Notes: generated from the letters alone by a model not told the origin. DNA of 64,000 nt from Stutzerimonas stutzeri (GCF_000952685.1 NZ_JYHV01000037.1:372001-436000); one strand, 5' to 3'. Numbered from the stretch's first letter, positions 1 through 9,618 are shown. Made by a program: numbers and translations.

Positions 1-729
1 CGCCTGCAGCAGGTGCTGACCAACTTCCTGTCGAACGCCATCAAGTACACACCCGAAGGTGGCGAAGTGGTCCTCGATTGCAGCCTGTCCGATACCGGTC
101 ACGTGCGCATCAACGTGACCGACCAAGGCCCGGGCATTCCACCCAGCTTCCAGTCTCGGGTGTTCGAAAAATTCGCGCAGGCGGACGCTTCCGACAGTCG
201 CCAGAAAGGCGGCACCGGACTGGGACTCGCCATTACCAAGGAATTCATCGAGCGCATGGGAGGGCGGGTCGGCTTCGATACGGCGGAGGGTCGCGGCACG
301 ACCTTCTGGTGCGAGCTGCCGATAGTCGAATCGACCACGTTGGCAACCGATCAAGGTCAGCCTCGCCTGCTGGTGATCGAGGACGAGCCGGATACCGGCC
401 GACTGCTGCACCTGATGCTACGTGACGCCGGATATGCGGTCGATCGCGTGCAGAGCCTGCATGCGGCACGGATCAAGCTCGCCAGCACCCGTTACGAGGC
501 GATGACACTCGACTTGCATCTGCCCGACGGTAGCGGCCGCGAGATGATCGACGAGGTACGCGCCAACCCCGATACGCAGGATTTGCCGATCATCGTTATT
601 TCAGCGGCCAGCCAGTTCGAGCAGAACGACTACGACACCGGCATCACATGGCTACACAAACCCATCAGTGCGGCGCAATTGTTGATCGCACTCACCGATA
701 CCCTGGAAAGCTCCAGGCATCTTCCCTGA
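1..729 (+). CDS. Hybrid sensor histidine kinase, C-terminal part (HATPase_c plus receiver)
   Basis: The reading frame is open from the first base, so this is the C-terminal part of a longer protein. The first ~110 residues are an HK ATP-binding domain: an N-box (NFLSNAIKY), a G1 box (DQGPGIP), an F-box-like VFEKFAQ and a G2 box (GGTGLGLAI). A CheY-like receiver follows, with acidic residues in VIEDEPD, a probable phospho-acceptor Asp in LDLHLPDGSG and a conserved Lys in LHKP. The protein therefore autophosphorylates and passes phosphate to an attached receiver. No HPt or output domain follows the receiver. The sensor input lies outside the window, so the signal cannot be named. Confidence 0.85.
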   Translation, partial: RLQQVLTNFLSNAIKYTPEGGEVVLDCSLSDTGHVRINVTDQGPGIPPSFQSRVFEKFAQADASDSRQKGGTGLGLAITKEFIERMGGRVGFDTAEGRGTTFWCELPIVESTTLATDQGQPRLLVIEDEPDTGRLLHLMLRDAGYAVDRVQSLHAARIKLASTRYEAMTLDLHLPDGSGREMIDEVRANPDTQDLPIIVISAASQFEQNDYDTGITWLHKPISAAQLLIALTDTLESSRHLP

Positions 730-776
730 GTCGCAACAGGCGAACTGAGCCGCAGTGACCCTCGACTCAAGGGCAT

Positions 777-803
777 AAAAAAGGCGCTGCAGTTGCAGCG
801 CCT
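777..803 (-). terminator. Rho-independent terminator of rpoH
   Basis: Read on the minus strand, a 9-10 bp GC-rich stem (AGGCGCTGCA with TGCAGCGCCT) is followed by six T residues. It starts about 23 bases beyond the rpoH stop. This is a typical intrinsic terminator for the rpoH transcript and lies between two convergent genes. Confidence 0.85.
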
Positions 804-825
804 CTTGGACAACGATCAGCCCCTA

Positions 826-1680
826 TCAGGCCTGAATGGAACCCTTGAGCTTGTTCATCGCGTTTTTCTCAAGTTGTCGGATCCGCTCTGCAGATACACC
901 ATACTTGGCTGCAAGATCATGCAGCGTCGCCTTGTTGTCGCTCAACCAGCGCTGTTGGAGGATATCCCGGCTACGCTCGTCCAGGGTTTCCAGCGCCTCG
1001 TGCAGGCTGGAATTGGAACTGTCGCTCCAGTCCGCATCCTCGAGTTGCCTGGCCGGATCGTAACGGTGATCTTCCAGGTAATGCGCAGGCGACTGGTAGG
1101 CGCTGTCGTCGTCGGCATCAGCGGACGGATCGAAGGCCATGTCGTGCCCGGTCAGCCGGCTCTCCATCTCACGCACTTCACGGGCCTCAACGCCGAGGCT
1201 GTCGGCAACCCGCTCGACCTCGTCATTGTTCAGCCAGGCCAGGCGCTTCTTCTGGCTGCGTAGATTGAAGAACAGCTTGCGCTGGGCCTTGGTCGTGGCG
1301 ACCTTGACGATGCGCCAGTTGCGTAGAATGAATTCGTGAATTTCGGCCTTGATCCAATGCACGGCGAAGGACACCAAGCGCACGCCCATTTCCGGGTTGA
1401 AGCGCTTGACCGCCTTCATCAAGCCGACGTTGCCTTCCTGGATCAGATCCGACTGGGCCAGGCCATATCCCGAATAACTGCGGGCGATGTGCACTACGAA
1501 TCGCAGGTGGGCGAGCACCATCTGACGTGCGGCCTCGAGATCCTGATGGTAGAACAGGCGCTCAGCCAGGTCGCGTTCCTGCTCGACCGTAAGCAGCGGA
1601 ATGCTGTTGACCGTCTGCACATAGGCCTCGAGATTGCCTCCCGGGACCAGGGCTTGAACAGGTTGCAGATTAGTAGTCAT
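826..1680 (-). CDS. rpoH: RNA polymerase heat-shock sigma factor RpoH (sigma-32)
   Basis: The 284-residue protein is the usual length for RpoH. It has sigma-70 region 2 (residues ~55-125, including [17 protein letters not shown]) and the RpoH-specific box [11 protein letters not shown] at ~133-143. Region 4 ends in a helix-turn-helix ([16 protein letters not shown], ~258-273) that reads the -35 element. It directs core polymerase to heat-shock promoters. An AGGAGGA-like ribosome site (reading TCGGAGGATCTGC on the minus strand) precedes the ATG closely. It lies downstream of ftsEX on the same strand, the usual pseudomonad order, with its own candidate promoter in the gap. Confidence 0.97.
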   Translation of the reverse strand: MTTNLQPVQALVPGGNLEAYVQTVNSIPLLTVEQERDLAERLFYHQDLEAARQMVLAHLRFVVHIARSYSGYGLAQSDLIQEGNVGLMKAVKRFNPEMGVRLVSFAVHWIKAEIHEFILRNWRIVKVATTKAQRKLFFNLRSQKKRLAWLNNDEVERVADSLGVEAREVREMESRLTGHDMAFDPSADADDDSAYQSPAHYLEDHRYDPARQLEDADWSDSSNSSLHEALETLDERSRDILQQRWLSDNKATLHDLAAKYGVSAERIRQLEKNAMNKLKGSIQA

Positions 1681-1708
1681 GCAGATCCTCCGATAATGAA
1701 GCTGCAGC

Positions 1709-1736
1709 AGTTTAGCACTGCCGGGTCAGACTGCAA
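1709..1736 (-). promoter_or_regulatory. Candidate sigma-70 promoter of rpoH
   Basis: On the minus strand TTGCAG (1736-1731) and TAAACT (1714-1709) are separated by 16 bases, with a TGC just before the -10 element. The site lies ~30 bases upstream of the rpoH start codon in the ftsX-rpoH gap. It would let rpoH be transcribed independently of ftsEX. Confidence 0.5.
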
Positions 1737-1791
1737 GCCTGTGGAAAAGTTCCCTTACAGCTTCAGTAAAGCTTTATAAATCAACGAGTTA

Positions 1792-2802
1792 CTATCTAGG
1801 CGCCAGCTCGCTCAGATGCCGAGCCACGGCCAACCAGGCGCCGATATAGCCCAGCAGCAAGGCACCGAGAACCAGCGACATGCCATCTCCAGCCGGTACC
1901 CCGGCCAAACTGAAGTCGCTGCCGTACAAGCCGGCCAGACCGACCACCGCCTCGTTCAGCCAACCCAGTCCGTAAGCCAGCAGCAACCAGGCAATCACCC
2001 CCGCGCCCAATCCATACAAGGCGCCCATGTAGAGAAAGGGGCGGCGAACATAACCGTCGGTCCCGCCGACCAGCTTGACCACCTCGATCTCGGTACGGCG
2101 GTTTTCGATGTGCAGGCGAATGGTGTTGCCGATCACCAGCAGCAGCGTCGCGATCAGCAACAGACTGAGGCCGAAAACGAAGCGATCACCCAGTTTCAGA
2201 ATAGCCGTCAAACGTTCGACCCAGAGCAGGTCGAGCTGCGCCTGCTCCACACCGGGCAGCTCCGCCAAGCGCTGGCGCAAGGCTTCGAGGTTGTCCCGAT
2301 CGACCTCGTTGGGCGTCACCAGTATCACGCCGGGCAAGGGGTTGTCCGGCAATTCGCGTAATGCCTCGCCAAGCCCGGACAGCTGCTGAAATTCCTCAAG
2401 CGCCTGCTCGCGGCTGATCCAGCTGGCCTCCGAAACATCCGGCATCGCCAGGATCTGCTCGCGAAGCCGCTGGCCTTGCTGCGCGTCCACGTCGAGCTGC
2501 ATGAACAGCGAAATCTGCGCCGCACGTTGCCAGGAACCGCCGAGCCGCTCGACGTTGTCCAGTAATAGCGCCAGGCCCATGGGCAGGCTCAACGCCACTG
2601 CCATGACCAGGCAGGTGAAGAAGCTGCCGATCGGTTGTTTGATCAGCCGGCCGACGCTGTCGACCACACTGGCTCGGTGACTTTCCAGCCAGGCGTGAAA
2701 CAAGGTCTTGAAATCCGGCTCGTCGCTTCTGGGCTGCTCGGGCTTGTTCCGCACCCCACCGGCGCGCTCGACCGGATTCGGATTTTGCTCGGGTGCGCTC
2801 AT
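1792..2802 (-). CDS. ftsX: Cell division protein FtsX (FtsEX ABC-type membrane subunit)
   Basis: This 336-residue inner-membrane protein has a cytoplasmic N-terminus and four predicted membrane spans (about 62-84, 208-228, 258-278 and 305-327). A ~120-residue periplasmic domain lies between spans 1 and 2, the FtsX/MacB-like topology. FtsX couples FtsE ATP hydrolysis to periplasmic activators of amidases during septal peptidoglycan splitting. Its start overlaps the ftsE stop by 4 bases, indicating translational coupling. The N-terminal extension is proline- and charge-rich, as in other pseudomonad FtsX proteins. Confidence 0.95.
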   Translation of the reverse strand: MSAPEQNPNPVERAGGVRNKPEQPRSDEPDFKTLFHAWLESHRASVVDSVGRLIKQPIGSFFTCLVMAVALSLPMGLALLLDNVERLGGSWQRAAQISLFMQLDVDAQQGQRLREQILAMPDVSEASWISREQALEEFQQLSGLGEALRELPDNPLPGVILVTPNEVDRDNLEALRQRLAELPGVEQAQLDLLWVERLTAILKLGDRFVFGLSLLLIATLLLVIGNTIRLHIENRRTEIEVVKLVGGTDGYVRRPFLYMGALYGLGAGVIAWLLLAYGLGWLNEAVVGLAGLYGSDFSLAGVPAGDGMSLVLGALLLGYIGAWLAVARHLSELAPR

Positions 2803-3470
2803 CGAGCGGCCTCCCCGTCACCGATCAAGCGGCCACGCTGCAAGGTGAGCATGCGATGGCGCATGCGAGCGATCAGCGCCAGGTCGTGACTGGCAATCAG
2901 CACGGTGGTGCCGAGGCGATTGATGTCTTCGAATACACCCATGATTTCTGCTGCCAGACGCGGGTCGAGGTTGCCGGTTGGTTCGTCGGCGAGTAGCAGA
3001 GCCGGGCGGTGCACCACGGCGCGCGCGATACCGACGCGTTGCTGCTGCCCGGTCGAGAGATCGGAAGGATATTGCAGCGCTTTGTCCTTGAGGCTGACGC
3101 GCTCCAGCGCGGTCATCACCCGCTGTCCGATCTCACGCTTGTTCAATCCCAGTATCTGCAGGGGCAACGCGGCGTTGTCGAACACCGTGCGATCGAACAG
3201 CAGTTGGTGATTCTGGAACACCACACCGATCTGACGACGTAGAAATGGAATCTGCGCATTGCTGATGCGTGCCAGATCCTGCCCAGCCAGCAGCAACTTG
3301 CCGCTGGTGGGGCGCTCCATCGCCAGCAACAGGCGCAGCAAGGTGCTCTTGCCGGCGCCGGAGTGACCAGTGACGAAGAGGAATTCGCCGCGCTGCACGT
3401 GGAATGAAAGCTCGTGCAATCCGGTGTGGCCATTGGGATAGCGCTTGCCGACCTGCTCGAAACGAATCAT
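2799..3470 (-). CDS. ftsE: Cell division ATP-binding protein FtsE
   Basis: This 223-residue ABC ATPase has a Walker A motif at 35-42 (GHSGAGKS), a Q-loop near 85 (VVFQN), a signature LSTGQQQR at 138-145 and a Walker B at 157-163 (ALLLADE). It binds FtsX at the inner face of the division septum. It overlaps both neighbours by 4 bases (ftsY upstream, ftsX downstream), so ftsY-ftsE-ftsX is a tightly coupled operon. Confidence 0.96.
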   Translation of the reverse strand: MIRFEQVGKRYPNGHTGLHELSFHVQRGEFLFVTGHSGAGKSTLLRLLLAMERPTSGKLLLAGQDLARISNAQIPFLRRQIGVVFQNHQLLFDRTVFDNAALPLQILGLNKREIGQRVMTALERVSLKDKALQYPSDLSTGQQQRVGIARAVVHRPALLLADEPTGNLDPRLAAEIMGVFEDINRLGTTVLIASHDLALIARMRHRMLTLQRGRLIGDGEAAR

Positions 3471-4792
3471 GACGAGGCGCTACCTCCGCTCGTACCCTTC
3501 TCGGCGAACAACGCGTTGACGAAGGCGTCCGCCTCGAAGGTGCGCAGGTCGTCGATGCCCTCACCGACACCGATGTAGCGGATCGGTGTGCCGAATTGCT
3601 TGGCCAGTGCGAAGATCACTCCGCCCTTGGCGGTGCCGTCGAGTTTGGTGAGCGCCAGACCGGTCAACTCCACCGACTGATTGAACTGTTTGGTCTGGTT
3701 GATGGCGTTCTGGCCGGTGCCGGCATCGAGCACCAGCAGCACCTCGTGCGGCGCAGTCTCGTCGAGCTTGCCCATCACCCGACGGACCTTCTTCAACTCC
3801 TCCATCAGGTTGTCCTTGGTGTGCAGCCGACCGGCCGTATCGGCGATCAGCACATCGATGCCTCGGGCCTTCGCCGCTTGCACCGCGTCGAAGATCACCG
3901 AGGCGGAATCGGCACCGGTGTGTTGGGCGATCACGGCGATATTGTTGCGCTCACCCCATATCTGCAGCTGTTCGACCGCCGCCGCGCGGAAGGTATCGCC
4001 AGCGGCCAGCATGACCTTCTTGCCTTCGAGCTGCAGCTTCTTGGCCAGTTTGCCGATGGTGGTGGTCTTGCCGACGCCATTGACGCCAACCACCAGAATC
4101 ACGAACGGCTGCTTGCCGGCATCTATCGTCAGCGGCTGCTCGACCGGTTTGAGCAGGCCGGCCAGTTCTTCCTGCAGCGCCTTGTACAGCGCGCCGCTGT
4201 CGGCCAGCTCCTTGCGCGAGACCCGCCGCGCGAGGTTCTGCATGATCGCCGTGGTAGCTTCGACACCCACATCCGCAGTCAGCAAGCGGGTTTCGAGTTC
4301 ATCCAGCAGCTCGTCGTCGATAGCTTTCTTGCCCAGAAACAGGCTGGCCATGCCTTCGCCGATGCTGGCGCTGGTCTTCGACAGCCCCTGCTTGAGACGG
4401 GCAAAGAAGCCCAGCTTGATCTCGGCGGGACGTGCGGCCGGCTCGACGGCGATATCGGCCAGGGTCGGTGCCTCCGGCACTTCCTTGGGCGGCTGGACAA
4501 GCTCCACCGCAGGCTCCGGCTCAGGCTCGGCATGCAGTTCCGGCTTGATCTCCGGCGCGGCAGGCGGCTCCGGCTGGTCGATGTCGGATTCGGCGCGCGG
4601 GGGCTCTTCGCTCGATTGCTCTTCGAGCAGAGCGGTATCGGGTTCGTCCGCGAACGGCTGGCTGTCTTCCAGCGGCTCGGCAGGCGGTGGTTCGGCTGCA
4701 GGTGTCTGCGGCTTCTTGCGCAACCAGCCGAACAGGCCTTTCTTCTCGCCAGCCGCAGCCGGCGCCTTCTTATCGTCGTTGGAACCAAACAT
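3467..4792 (-). CDS. ftsY: Signal recognition particle receptor FtsY
   Basis: This is the SRP-receptor GTPase that docks ribosome-SRP complexes at the membrane. Starting at the ATG ending at 4792 it has 441 residues. A highly acidic, Pro/Glu-rich A domain (~1-125) precedes the N domain and the G domain. The P-loop is GVNGVGKT at ~236-243, with DTAGR at ~318-322 and TKLDGTAKGG near the C-terminus. A 26-residue upstream extension to 4870 is possible in frame, but its composition (Pro/Trp/Arg) does not fit, and the chosen start gives the familiar MFGSNDDKK beginning. No strong ribosome site is visible. It is the first gene of ftsY-ftsE-ftsX. Confidence 0.95.
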   Translation of the reverse strand: MFGSNDDKKAPAAAGEKKGLFGWLRKKPQTPAAEPPPAEPLEDSQPFADEPDTALLEEQSSEEPPRAESDIDQPEPPAAPEIKPELHAEPEPEPAVELVQPPKEVPEAPTLADIAVEPAARPAEIKLGFFARLKQGLSKTSASIGEGMASLFLGKKAIDDELLDELETRLLTADVGVEATTAIMQNLARRVSRKELADSGALYKALQEELAGLLKPVEQPLTIDAGKQPFVILVVGVNGVGKTTTIGKLAKKLQLEGKKVMLAAGDTFRAAAVEQLQIWGERNNIAVIAQHTGADSASVIFDAVQAAKARGIDVLIADTAGRLHTKDNLMEELKKVRRVMGKLDETAPHEVLLVLDAGTGQNAINQTKQFNQSVELTGLALTKLDGTAKGGVIFALAKQFGTPIRYIGVGEGIDDLRTFEADAFVNALFAEKGTSGGSASS

Positions 4793-5027
4793 GGAGAAGA
4801 TTTTCTCAAGAGGGCGAAACGCCGGCGGCCACGCCACCGGCCAGACGGGGGCTATCCTAGCACTGCGCAACCGCCTGCGCTAAGCGCCGCCGCCCAGCCG
4901 TCCGACGGCATGAGGCTATCCGACGTTCCACCGCTTTGCCCTGACCTCTGCAGCCAGTACCATGCCTTGCGTGTTCTCGCCTGCCGGCATCGTTGCGGCG
5001 GGATTCATCCCTGAACGAGCCCTGAAT

Positions 5028-6380
5028 ATGCCCCTGATGCTACGCCGCGCCGCCGTCCTGCTACTCGGCGCCCTGTATGTGCCGCTAGCCCTCGCGGCCG
5101 ACGGCCAGCCCACCCACGAATTCATGCTGAACAACGGTCTCAAGGTGATCGTGCGTGAGGACCATCGAGCCCCGGTCGTGGTTTCCCAGCTCTGGTACAA
5201 GGTTGGGTCCAGCTACGAGTCGCCCGGGCAGACCGGCCTTTCCCACGCCCTCGAACACATGATGTTCAAGGGCAGTCGCAAGCTCGACGCCGGAGAAGCC
5301 TCACGCATTCTCCGCGAGCTCGGCGCCGAAGAGAACGCCTTCACCAGCGACGATTACACCGCTTATTACCAAGTGTTGGCGCGCGACCGCCTGGCCGTCG
5401 CCTTCGAACTGGAGGCCGACCGCCTCGCCAGTCTCAAGCTGCCGGCAGACGAGTTCGCCCGCGAAATCGAGGTGATCAAGGAAGAGCGTCGACTGCGCAC
5501 CGACGACAAGCCGAGCGCCCTGGCATATGAACGCTTCAAGGCCATGGCCTACCCCGCCAGCGGTTACCACACCCCGACGATCGGCTGGATGGCCGACCTC
5601 AATCGCATGACCGTCGAGGAGCTGCGTAACTGGTACCAGTCCTGGTACGCACCCAACAACGCCACTCTCGTTGTGGTGGGTGACGTGACGCGCGACGAGG
5701 TACAGGCGCTGGCAGAGCGTTATTTCGGTCCGATAGAGAGTCACCCGATTCCCATCGCCAAGCGCCCACTGGAGCTAGCCGAGCCTGGCGAGCGGCGGCT
5801 CACGCTGCATGTGAAGACACAGGTACCCAGCCTGATCATGGCGTTCAACACGCCGAGCTTGGCCACCGAGGAGAACCCTCGACACATTCATGCCCTGCGC
5901 CTGATCAGCGCACTGCTGGACGGCGGCTACAGCGCTCGACTGCCACAGCAACTCGAGCGCGGCGAAGAACTGGTGATCAGCGCCTCGGCCTGGTACAACG
6001 CCTACGCCCGCGGCGACTCGCTGTTCGTCCTCAGCGCGGCGCCCAATATGCAGAAGGGCCGGAGCCTGGAAGAGGTAGAGGCCGGCCTCTGGCAACAACT
6101 CGAACAGCTCAAGCGGAGCGCACCCTCGCCGGAAGAACTGGAGCGAGTGCGCGCCCAGGTCATCGCCGGCCTGGTCTACGAGCGCGACTCCATCACCCAG
6201 CAGGCCACCACCATCGGACAGCTGGAAACCGTCGGCCTGTCCTGGCGCCTGATGGATGAAGAGCTCAGCGCGCTCGAGGCGGTAACGCCGGACGACATCC
6301 AGCAGGCCGCTCGAACCTTCTTCACCCGCTCACGCCTGAGCGTTGCCCATGTTCTGCCCGAGGAGTCCAGCGATGAGTGA
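5028..6380 (+). CDS. Periplasmic zinc M16 peptidase (catalytic subunit)
   Basis: The 450-residue M16 (pitrilysin-family) peptidase has an N-terminal signal peptide with probable cleavage after ALA at ~23. It carries the inverted zinc motif HALEH at 73-77 and a distal acidic helix (EIEVIKEERR) that would supply the third zinc ligand. It probably degrades peptides in the periplasm. The ATG at 5028 was chosen over 4962 because it puts the hydrophobic signal directly at the N-terminus; 5037 is another option. It overlaps the next M16 gene (ATGAGTGA) and probably forms a heterodimer with it. Confidence 0.88.
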   Translation: MPLMLRRAAVLLLGALYVPLALAADGQPTHEFMLNNGLKVIVREDHRAPVVVSQLWYKVGSSYESPGQTGLSHALEHMMFKGSRKLDAGEASRILRELGAEENAFTSDDYTAYYQVLARDRLAVAFELEADRLASLKLPADEFAREIEVIKEERRLRTDDKPSALAYERFKAMAYPASGYHTPTIGWMADLNRMTVEELRNWYQSWYAPNNATLVVVGDVTRDEVQALAERYFGPIESHPIPIAKRPLELAEPGERRLTLHVKTQVPSLIMAFNTPSLATEENPRHIHALRLISALLDGGYSARLPQQLERGEELVISASAWYNAYARGDSLFVLSAAPNMQKGRSLEEVEAGLWQQLEQLKRSAPSPEELERVRAQVIAGLVYERDSITQQATTIGQLETVGLSWRLMDEELSALEAVTPDDIQQAARTFFTRSRLSVAHVLPEESSDE

Positions 6381-7914
6381 TCGCAACCTGTTGCGTCGCG
6401 GCCTGTTCGTTCTGGCGCTGGCGTTCGGCCTGGGCCTGACCGGCTGCAATGAGGAAACCGGCGAGGCGGCGGCAAAGATCCCGCTCCCCTCGGCCGGGAC
6501 CGTGACCACTCCAGCCGAATCCGGCCAGGCGATCGCCCGGGAAGCGGCCGAACGAGGCCAGCGCATCCAGTCATTGGACGAATTGGGCGACCAGCCGCTC
6601 GCTCGCCGCACGCTGGATATCCAGAGCTGGCAGACCGAAGGCGGTGCTCGGGTGCTGTTCGTCGAAGCCCATCAACTGCCGATGTTCGACCTGCGCCTGA
6701 CGTTTGCCGCAGGCAGCAGCCAGGACGGCGATGTACCGGGCGTGGCCATGCTGACCAATGCGATGCTCAACGAAGGTGTCGAGGGCAAGGACGTCACCGC
6801 CATTGCCGAAGGCTTCGAGGGCCTCGGCGCGGAATTCGGCAACGGCTCCTACCGGGACATGGCGGTCGCCAGCCTGCGCAGCCTTAGCGCGCAAGACAAG
6901 CGCGAACCGGCGTTGCAGCTGTTCAGCCAAGTGGTCGGGCAGCCAACCTTTCCCGAGGACTCGCTGCAGCGGATCAAGAACCAGATACTGGCTGGCTTTG
7001 AACTCCAGAAGCAGAACCCGGGCAAGCTGGCCAGCCTCGAGCTGTTCGAGCAGCTCTACGGTAGCCACCCTTACGCGCACCCCAGCGAGGGTACACCGGA
7101 CACCATTCCCGGCATCGACACCGATCAGCTGCGCGCCTTTCATGCCAAAGCCTATGCGGCCGGCAACGCGGTAATCGCGCTGGTTGGCGATCTCGACCGT
7201 GAACACGCCGAAGCGATTGCCGAGCAAATCTCCAGCGCCTTGCCGCAAGGAAACGCATTGCCTGCACCACCTGTTCCGAGCGCGCCCTCGGCAGGCCTGA
7301 CGCACATCGATTTTCCTTCCAACCAGACCCATCTGATGCTGGCGCAGCTCGGCATCCCACGCGGTGATCCAGATTACGCCGCGCTCTATCTGGGCAATCA
7401 GATCCTTGGCGGCGGAGGCTTCGGTACCCGTCTGATGGAGGAGGTACGGGAGAAGCGCGGGCTGACCTACGGGATCTATTCCGGCTTCAGCCCCATGCAG
7501 ACCAACGGACCATTCATGATCAATCTGCAGACCCGGGCCGAGCTCTCCGAGGCGACCCTGGAGCTGGTGCAACGCCTGGTTGCCGAGTTCCTCGAGAAGG
7601 GCCCGACCCGGGCCGAGTTGGAACGTAGCAAGCGCGAGATTGCCGGCAGCTTTCCGTTATCCACCGCCAGCAACGCCGACATCGTCGGCCAGCTGGGCAG
7701 CATCGGATTCTATAACCTGCCGCTGACCTACCTCGAAGACTTCATGCAACAGGTCCAAGCGCTGTCGGTCGAACAAGTCAAGGCGGCGATGAACAAGCAT
7801 CTCAGCCCAGACGGCTTCGTGATCGTCACGGCCGGCCCGCAGGTCGAGCAGAAGCCGCTGCCGGCACCGAGCGAGAAGCCCCTCGAACAACCCAGTAGCG
7901 TTCCGGAGCATTGA
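6373..7914 (+). CDS. M16-family lipoprotein lacking the zinc motif (non-catalytic partner)
   Basis: This 513-residue protein has a lipoprotein signal ending in LTGC at 22-25, so Cys25 would be lipidated. The Asn at +2 does not signal inner-membrane retention. It has the M16 fold, including the C-terminal Arg/Tyr substrate-binding segment (EVREKRGLTYGIYS). At the position of HxxEH it reads TNAMLNEG, so it cannot bind zinc. In known M16B dimers one subunit is catalytic and the other supplies the R/Y pair, which fits its position directly after the catalytic gene. The AGGAG at 6361-6365 fixes the start at 6373. Confidence 0.87.
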   Translation: MSDRNLLRRGLFVLALAFGLGLTGCNEETGEAAAKIPLPSAGTVTTPAESGQAIAREAAERGQRIQSLDELGDQPLARRTLDIQSWQTEGGARVLFVEAHQLPMFDLRLTFAAGSSQDGDVPGVAMLTNAMLNEGVEGKDVTAIAEGFEGLGAEFGNGSYRDMAVASLRSLSAQDKREPALQLFSQVVGQPTFPEDSLQRIKNQILAGFELQKQNPGKLASLELFEQLYGSHPYAHPSEGTPDTIPGIDTDQLRAFHAKAYAAGNAVIALVGDLDREHAEAIAEQISSALPQGNALPAPPVPSAPSAGLTHIDFPSNQTHLMLAQLGIPRGDPDYAALYLGNQILGGGGFGTRLMEEVREKRGLTYGIYSGFSPMQTNGPFMINLQTRAELSEATLELVQRLVAEFLEKGPTRAELERSKREIAGSFPLSTASNADIVGQLGSIGFYNLPLTYLEDFMQQVQALSVEQVKAAMNKHLSPDGFVIVTAGPQVEQKPLPAPSEKPLEQPSSVPEH

Positions 7915-8513
7915 TGGCCAACCCACCCATCCGTCCAACCGCCCACGGGGGCCAAGGGCAGCTGCGCATCATCGGGGGAGAATGGCGCAGCCGGCGCTTC
8001 GGCTTTCCCGATGCCGAAGGTCTGCGGCCAACGCCTGATCGGGTCCGGGAAACCTTGTTCAACTGGCTCGCGCCCTACATGTCCGGCGCTCGTGTACTCG
8101 ACCCCTTTACCGGCAGCGGTGCACTCTATCTCGAGGCGCTCTCCCGTGGCGCCAGTATGGCACTGGCGCTGGACCTGAATGCCAACGCCATCGCCAGCCT
8201 GCGCAAGCATCTGGATACGCTGAACTGCGGTCAGGGCCAGTTACTGCAGAGCGATGCGCTGCGATATCTGGACACCCAGACACCAACGCCATTCGATCTG
8301 GTGTTCCTCGATCCGCCATTCAACAAAAACTTGCTGCAACCGGCCTGCGAATTGCTGGAGCACAAGGGCTGGCTGGCCAAGCATGCCTGGATCTATACCG
8401 AGAGCGAAGCCATGCCGTCGAGCCTCGGGCTGCCCGGCAACTGGCGGCTGCATCGCGAGAAGAAGGCCGGCAGCGTCCACTACGCACTGTGGGAGCGCAG
8501 TGGCGAGGCCTGA
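7914..8513 (+). CDS. rsmD: 16S rRNA (guanine966-N2)-methyltransferase RsmD
   Basis: This ~199-residue Rossmann methyltransferase carries a SAM-binding motif DPFTGSGALYLEALSRGA and catalytic-loop motif VFLDPPF (DPPF, equivalent to NPPY). RsmD methylates G966 of 16S rRNA on the assembled 30S subunit. The N-terminal GGEWRSRRFGFP and GLRPTPDRVRETLFNWL are family signatures. The ATG overlaps the stop of the M16 lipoprotein gene (TGATG), with GGAG just upstream, so it is translated as part of that operon. Confidence 0.94.
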   Translation: MANPPIRPTAHGGQGQLRIIGGEWRSRRFGFPDAEGLRPTPDRVRETLFNWLAPYMSGARVLDPFTGSGALYLEALSRGASMALALDLNANAIASLRKHLDTLNCGQGQLLQSDALRYLDTQTPTPFDLVFLDPPFNKNLLQPACELLEHKGWLAKHAWIYTESEAMPSSLGLPGNWRLHREKKAGSVHYALWERSGEA

Positions 8514-8568
8514 GCAACAGGGTAGAAGCCCGCCGTGACGGCGCTCCGCCAAAACGCGGAAGCGCGGG

Positions 8569-9618
8569 ATGTACCGCAACCAGCATCGAGGTCGTTCAGT
8601 GTCCATGACCTTTCCGGAAACCGTGGTTACACCCGAGCCAGTCGCGACCTTCTCTCCCGCCTGGTGGTTGCGCGGTGGGCACCTGCAGACGCTCTGGAAT
8701 CCCTTCTGCCGGCGCTCGCTGCCCCTGCAGCGCCGCCGCGAGCGGCTGTGGCTCGCCGACGGCGACTTCATTGACGTCGACTGGCACGGCCCACATGACC
8801 CGGCGGCGCCGTTGGTGTTGGTACTGCACGGATTGACCGGTTCGTCCAACTCTCACTATGTGCTCGGCCTGCAGCGGCAACTGGCCAAATGCAGCTGGGC
8901 CAGCGTCGCGATCAACTGGCGCGGTTGCTCCGGTGAGCCCAATCTGTTGCCACGCGCCTACCACTCCGGCGCCAGCGACGATCTGGCCGAAATCATCGCC
9001 CATCTGCAGGCGGCTCGTCCGCTGGCCCCGCTCTATGCGGTGGGCTATTCGCTGGGTGGCAACGTGTTGCTCAAATACCTCGGCGAAACGGGCGCGGCTG
9101 CGCCGCTGCAAAAGGCCGTGGCGGTCTCGGTACCCTATCGTCTCGACCAGTGTGCCGACCGCATCGGCCTCGGGTTTTCGCGGGTCTATCAGGCGCATTT
9201 CATGCGTGAGATAGTGGCCTATGTGAAGGACAAGCAGCGCCTGTTCGCCAATCAGGGCAACACCGAGCATCTGTCAGCGCTGCAGCGCCTCGGCTCTGTG
9301 CATGGCCTGCGCACCTTCTGGGACTTCGATGGCCGCTTCACTGCACCGCTGCACGGCTACATCGATGCCAGCGACTACTATCGCCGCGCCTCGAGCCGCT
9401 ATTTCCTTCCCGACATCCGAATTCCGACCCTGCTGATCCAGGCCGAAGACGATCCTTTCGTATTCCGCCACAGCGTGCCCGAACCCGCTGAGCTGTCAGC
9501 ATCCACTACGCTGGAACTGCACGCCCGCGGCGGTCATGTCGGCTTCGTCGAGGGCTCGCCGCTCAAGCCGCGCTATTACCTGGAGCGGCGGATACCGGCG
9601 TGGCTGGCCAGCCGCTAA
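8569..9618 (+). CDS. YheT-family alpha/beta hydrolase
   Basis: This alpha/beta-hydrolase of 349 residues (from 8569) has an oxyanion-side motif HGLTGSSNSHY, nucleophile elbow GYSLGG (Ser ~161), an acid in QAEDDPF (~294-295) and a catalytic His in GGHVGF (~323). These are the features of the YheT/ABHD1-3 group, whose members act as esterases or lipases. The substrate is unknown. The start is uncertain: a GTG at 8599 and an ATG at 8605 lie close behind an AGG and would remove the first 10-12 residues. It follows rsmD by 55 bases and may share its transcript. Confidence 0.85.
   Translation: MYRNQHRGRSVSMTFPETVVTPEPVATFSPAWWLRGGHLQTLWNPFCRRSLPLQRRRERLWLADGDFIDVDWHGPHDPAAPLVLVLHGLTGSSNSHYVLGLQRQLAKCSWASVAINWRGCSGEPNLLPRAYHSGASDDLAEIIAHLQAARPLAPLYAVGYSLGGNVLLKYLGETGAAAPLQKAVAVSVPYRLDQCADRIGLGFSRVYQAHFMREIVAYVKDKQRLFANQGNTEHLSALQRLGSVHGLRTFWDFDGRFTAPLHGYIDASDYYRRASSRYFLPDIRIPTLLIQAEDDPFVFRHSVPEPAELSASTTLELHARGGHVGFVEGSPLKPRYYLERRIPAWLASR

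Noticed and set aside
3596-5014. 472-codon open frame opposite ftsY
   Set aside because: Antisense shadow of ftsY; no family features and unusual composition.
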